Source of the DNA: an uncultured Clostridium sp.
Lineage (GTDB): Bacteria; Bacillota; Clostridia; Lachnospirales; Lachnospiraceae
Length of the DNA stretch: 5,808 bases
Reading direction: 5' to 3'
Assembly (NCBI GenBank): GCA_900541315.1
Contig: UQJF01000155.1
Span: forward strand, 1 to 5,808
The notes under the pieces were generated by a model. The model saw only the letters and a list, made by a program, of their open reading frames with translations. It had not been told where the DNA came from and did not search any database. The translations under genes were made by a program, and so were the position numbers. Position 1 is the first letter of the stretch. Every line of letters starts with the position of its first letter. Below, piece after piece: positions 5,756-5,808 of the stretch.

Positions 5756-5808
5756 AGTATAATCCACAATAATTATCCGCCCCTTTCACTTGTCTAAATT
5801 TCCATCTG

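Noticed and set aside
5758..5763. TATAAT as a -10 box of a promoter reading right
   Set aside because: The hexamer is perfect but nothing like TTGACA lies 16-18 bases upstream (the region is CAGGGC-like), and there is no gene after it within the window.
5512..5769. Minus-strand open frame of 85 residues across the operon end
   Set aside because: It is mostly antisense to the Gly/Ser tail of the TPM gene, shows no ribosome site or known motif, and is best explained as a shadow.

Overview
The window looks like chromosomal DNA of a low-to-medium GC Firmicute, most likely a gut Clostridia/Lachnospiraceae-type organism. The reasons are strong AGGAGG-type ribosome binding sites, tightly packed same-strand genes, protein sequences typical of clostridial families, and an IS200/IS605-type tnpB remnant of the clostridial kind. 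The taxonomic call is inference; no rRNA or other marker gene is present.

Layout. Positions 1-93 hold nothing I recognise. About 94-382 is a wrecked tnpB (OrfB) gene, clearly AT-richer than its surroundings. It keeps two recognisable blocks in two different frames, with the middle and the C-terminal half missing. Directly on its tail begins a five-gene operon, all on the + strand: an ABC ATPase (375-1337), an ABC-2 type permease (1315-2250), an SPFH-domain protein with a repeat region and two C-terminal zinc ribbons (2251-3579), a membrane-anchored protein with two TFIIB-like zinc ribbons (3582-4727), and a secreted/membrane TPM-domain protein with a Gly/Ser-rich tail (4740-5639). Junctions are a 23-nt overlap, 0 nt, 2 nt and 12 nt, so the five genes are almost certainly co-transcribed and partly translationally coupled. 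Positions 5640-5808 are non-coding, with hairpins that may end the transcript but no good U-tract.

How the genes may work together. The last three genes match by domain the Bacillus subtilis ydjI (SPFH), ydjG (zinc ribbon plus membrane) and ydjH (TPM) set, which lies with pspA and serves the membrane-stress response. Here no pspA is seen, and a two-gene ABC exporter heads the operon instead. The likely picture is a membrane-associated assembly: the zinc-ribbon and TPM proteins anchor a cytoplasmic SPFH scaffold at the membrane, next to an ABC-2 exporter that could remove or move a membrane-active compound or lipid. The substrate and trigger cannot be read from the sequence. This ABC + SPFH + double zinc ribbon + TPM cassette is the most interesting thing in the window.
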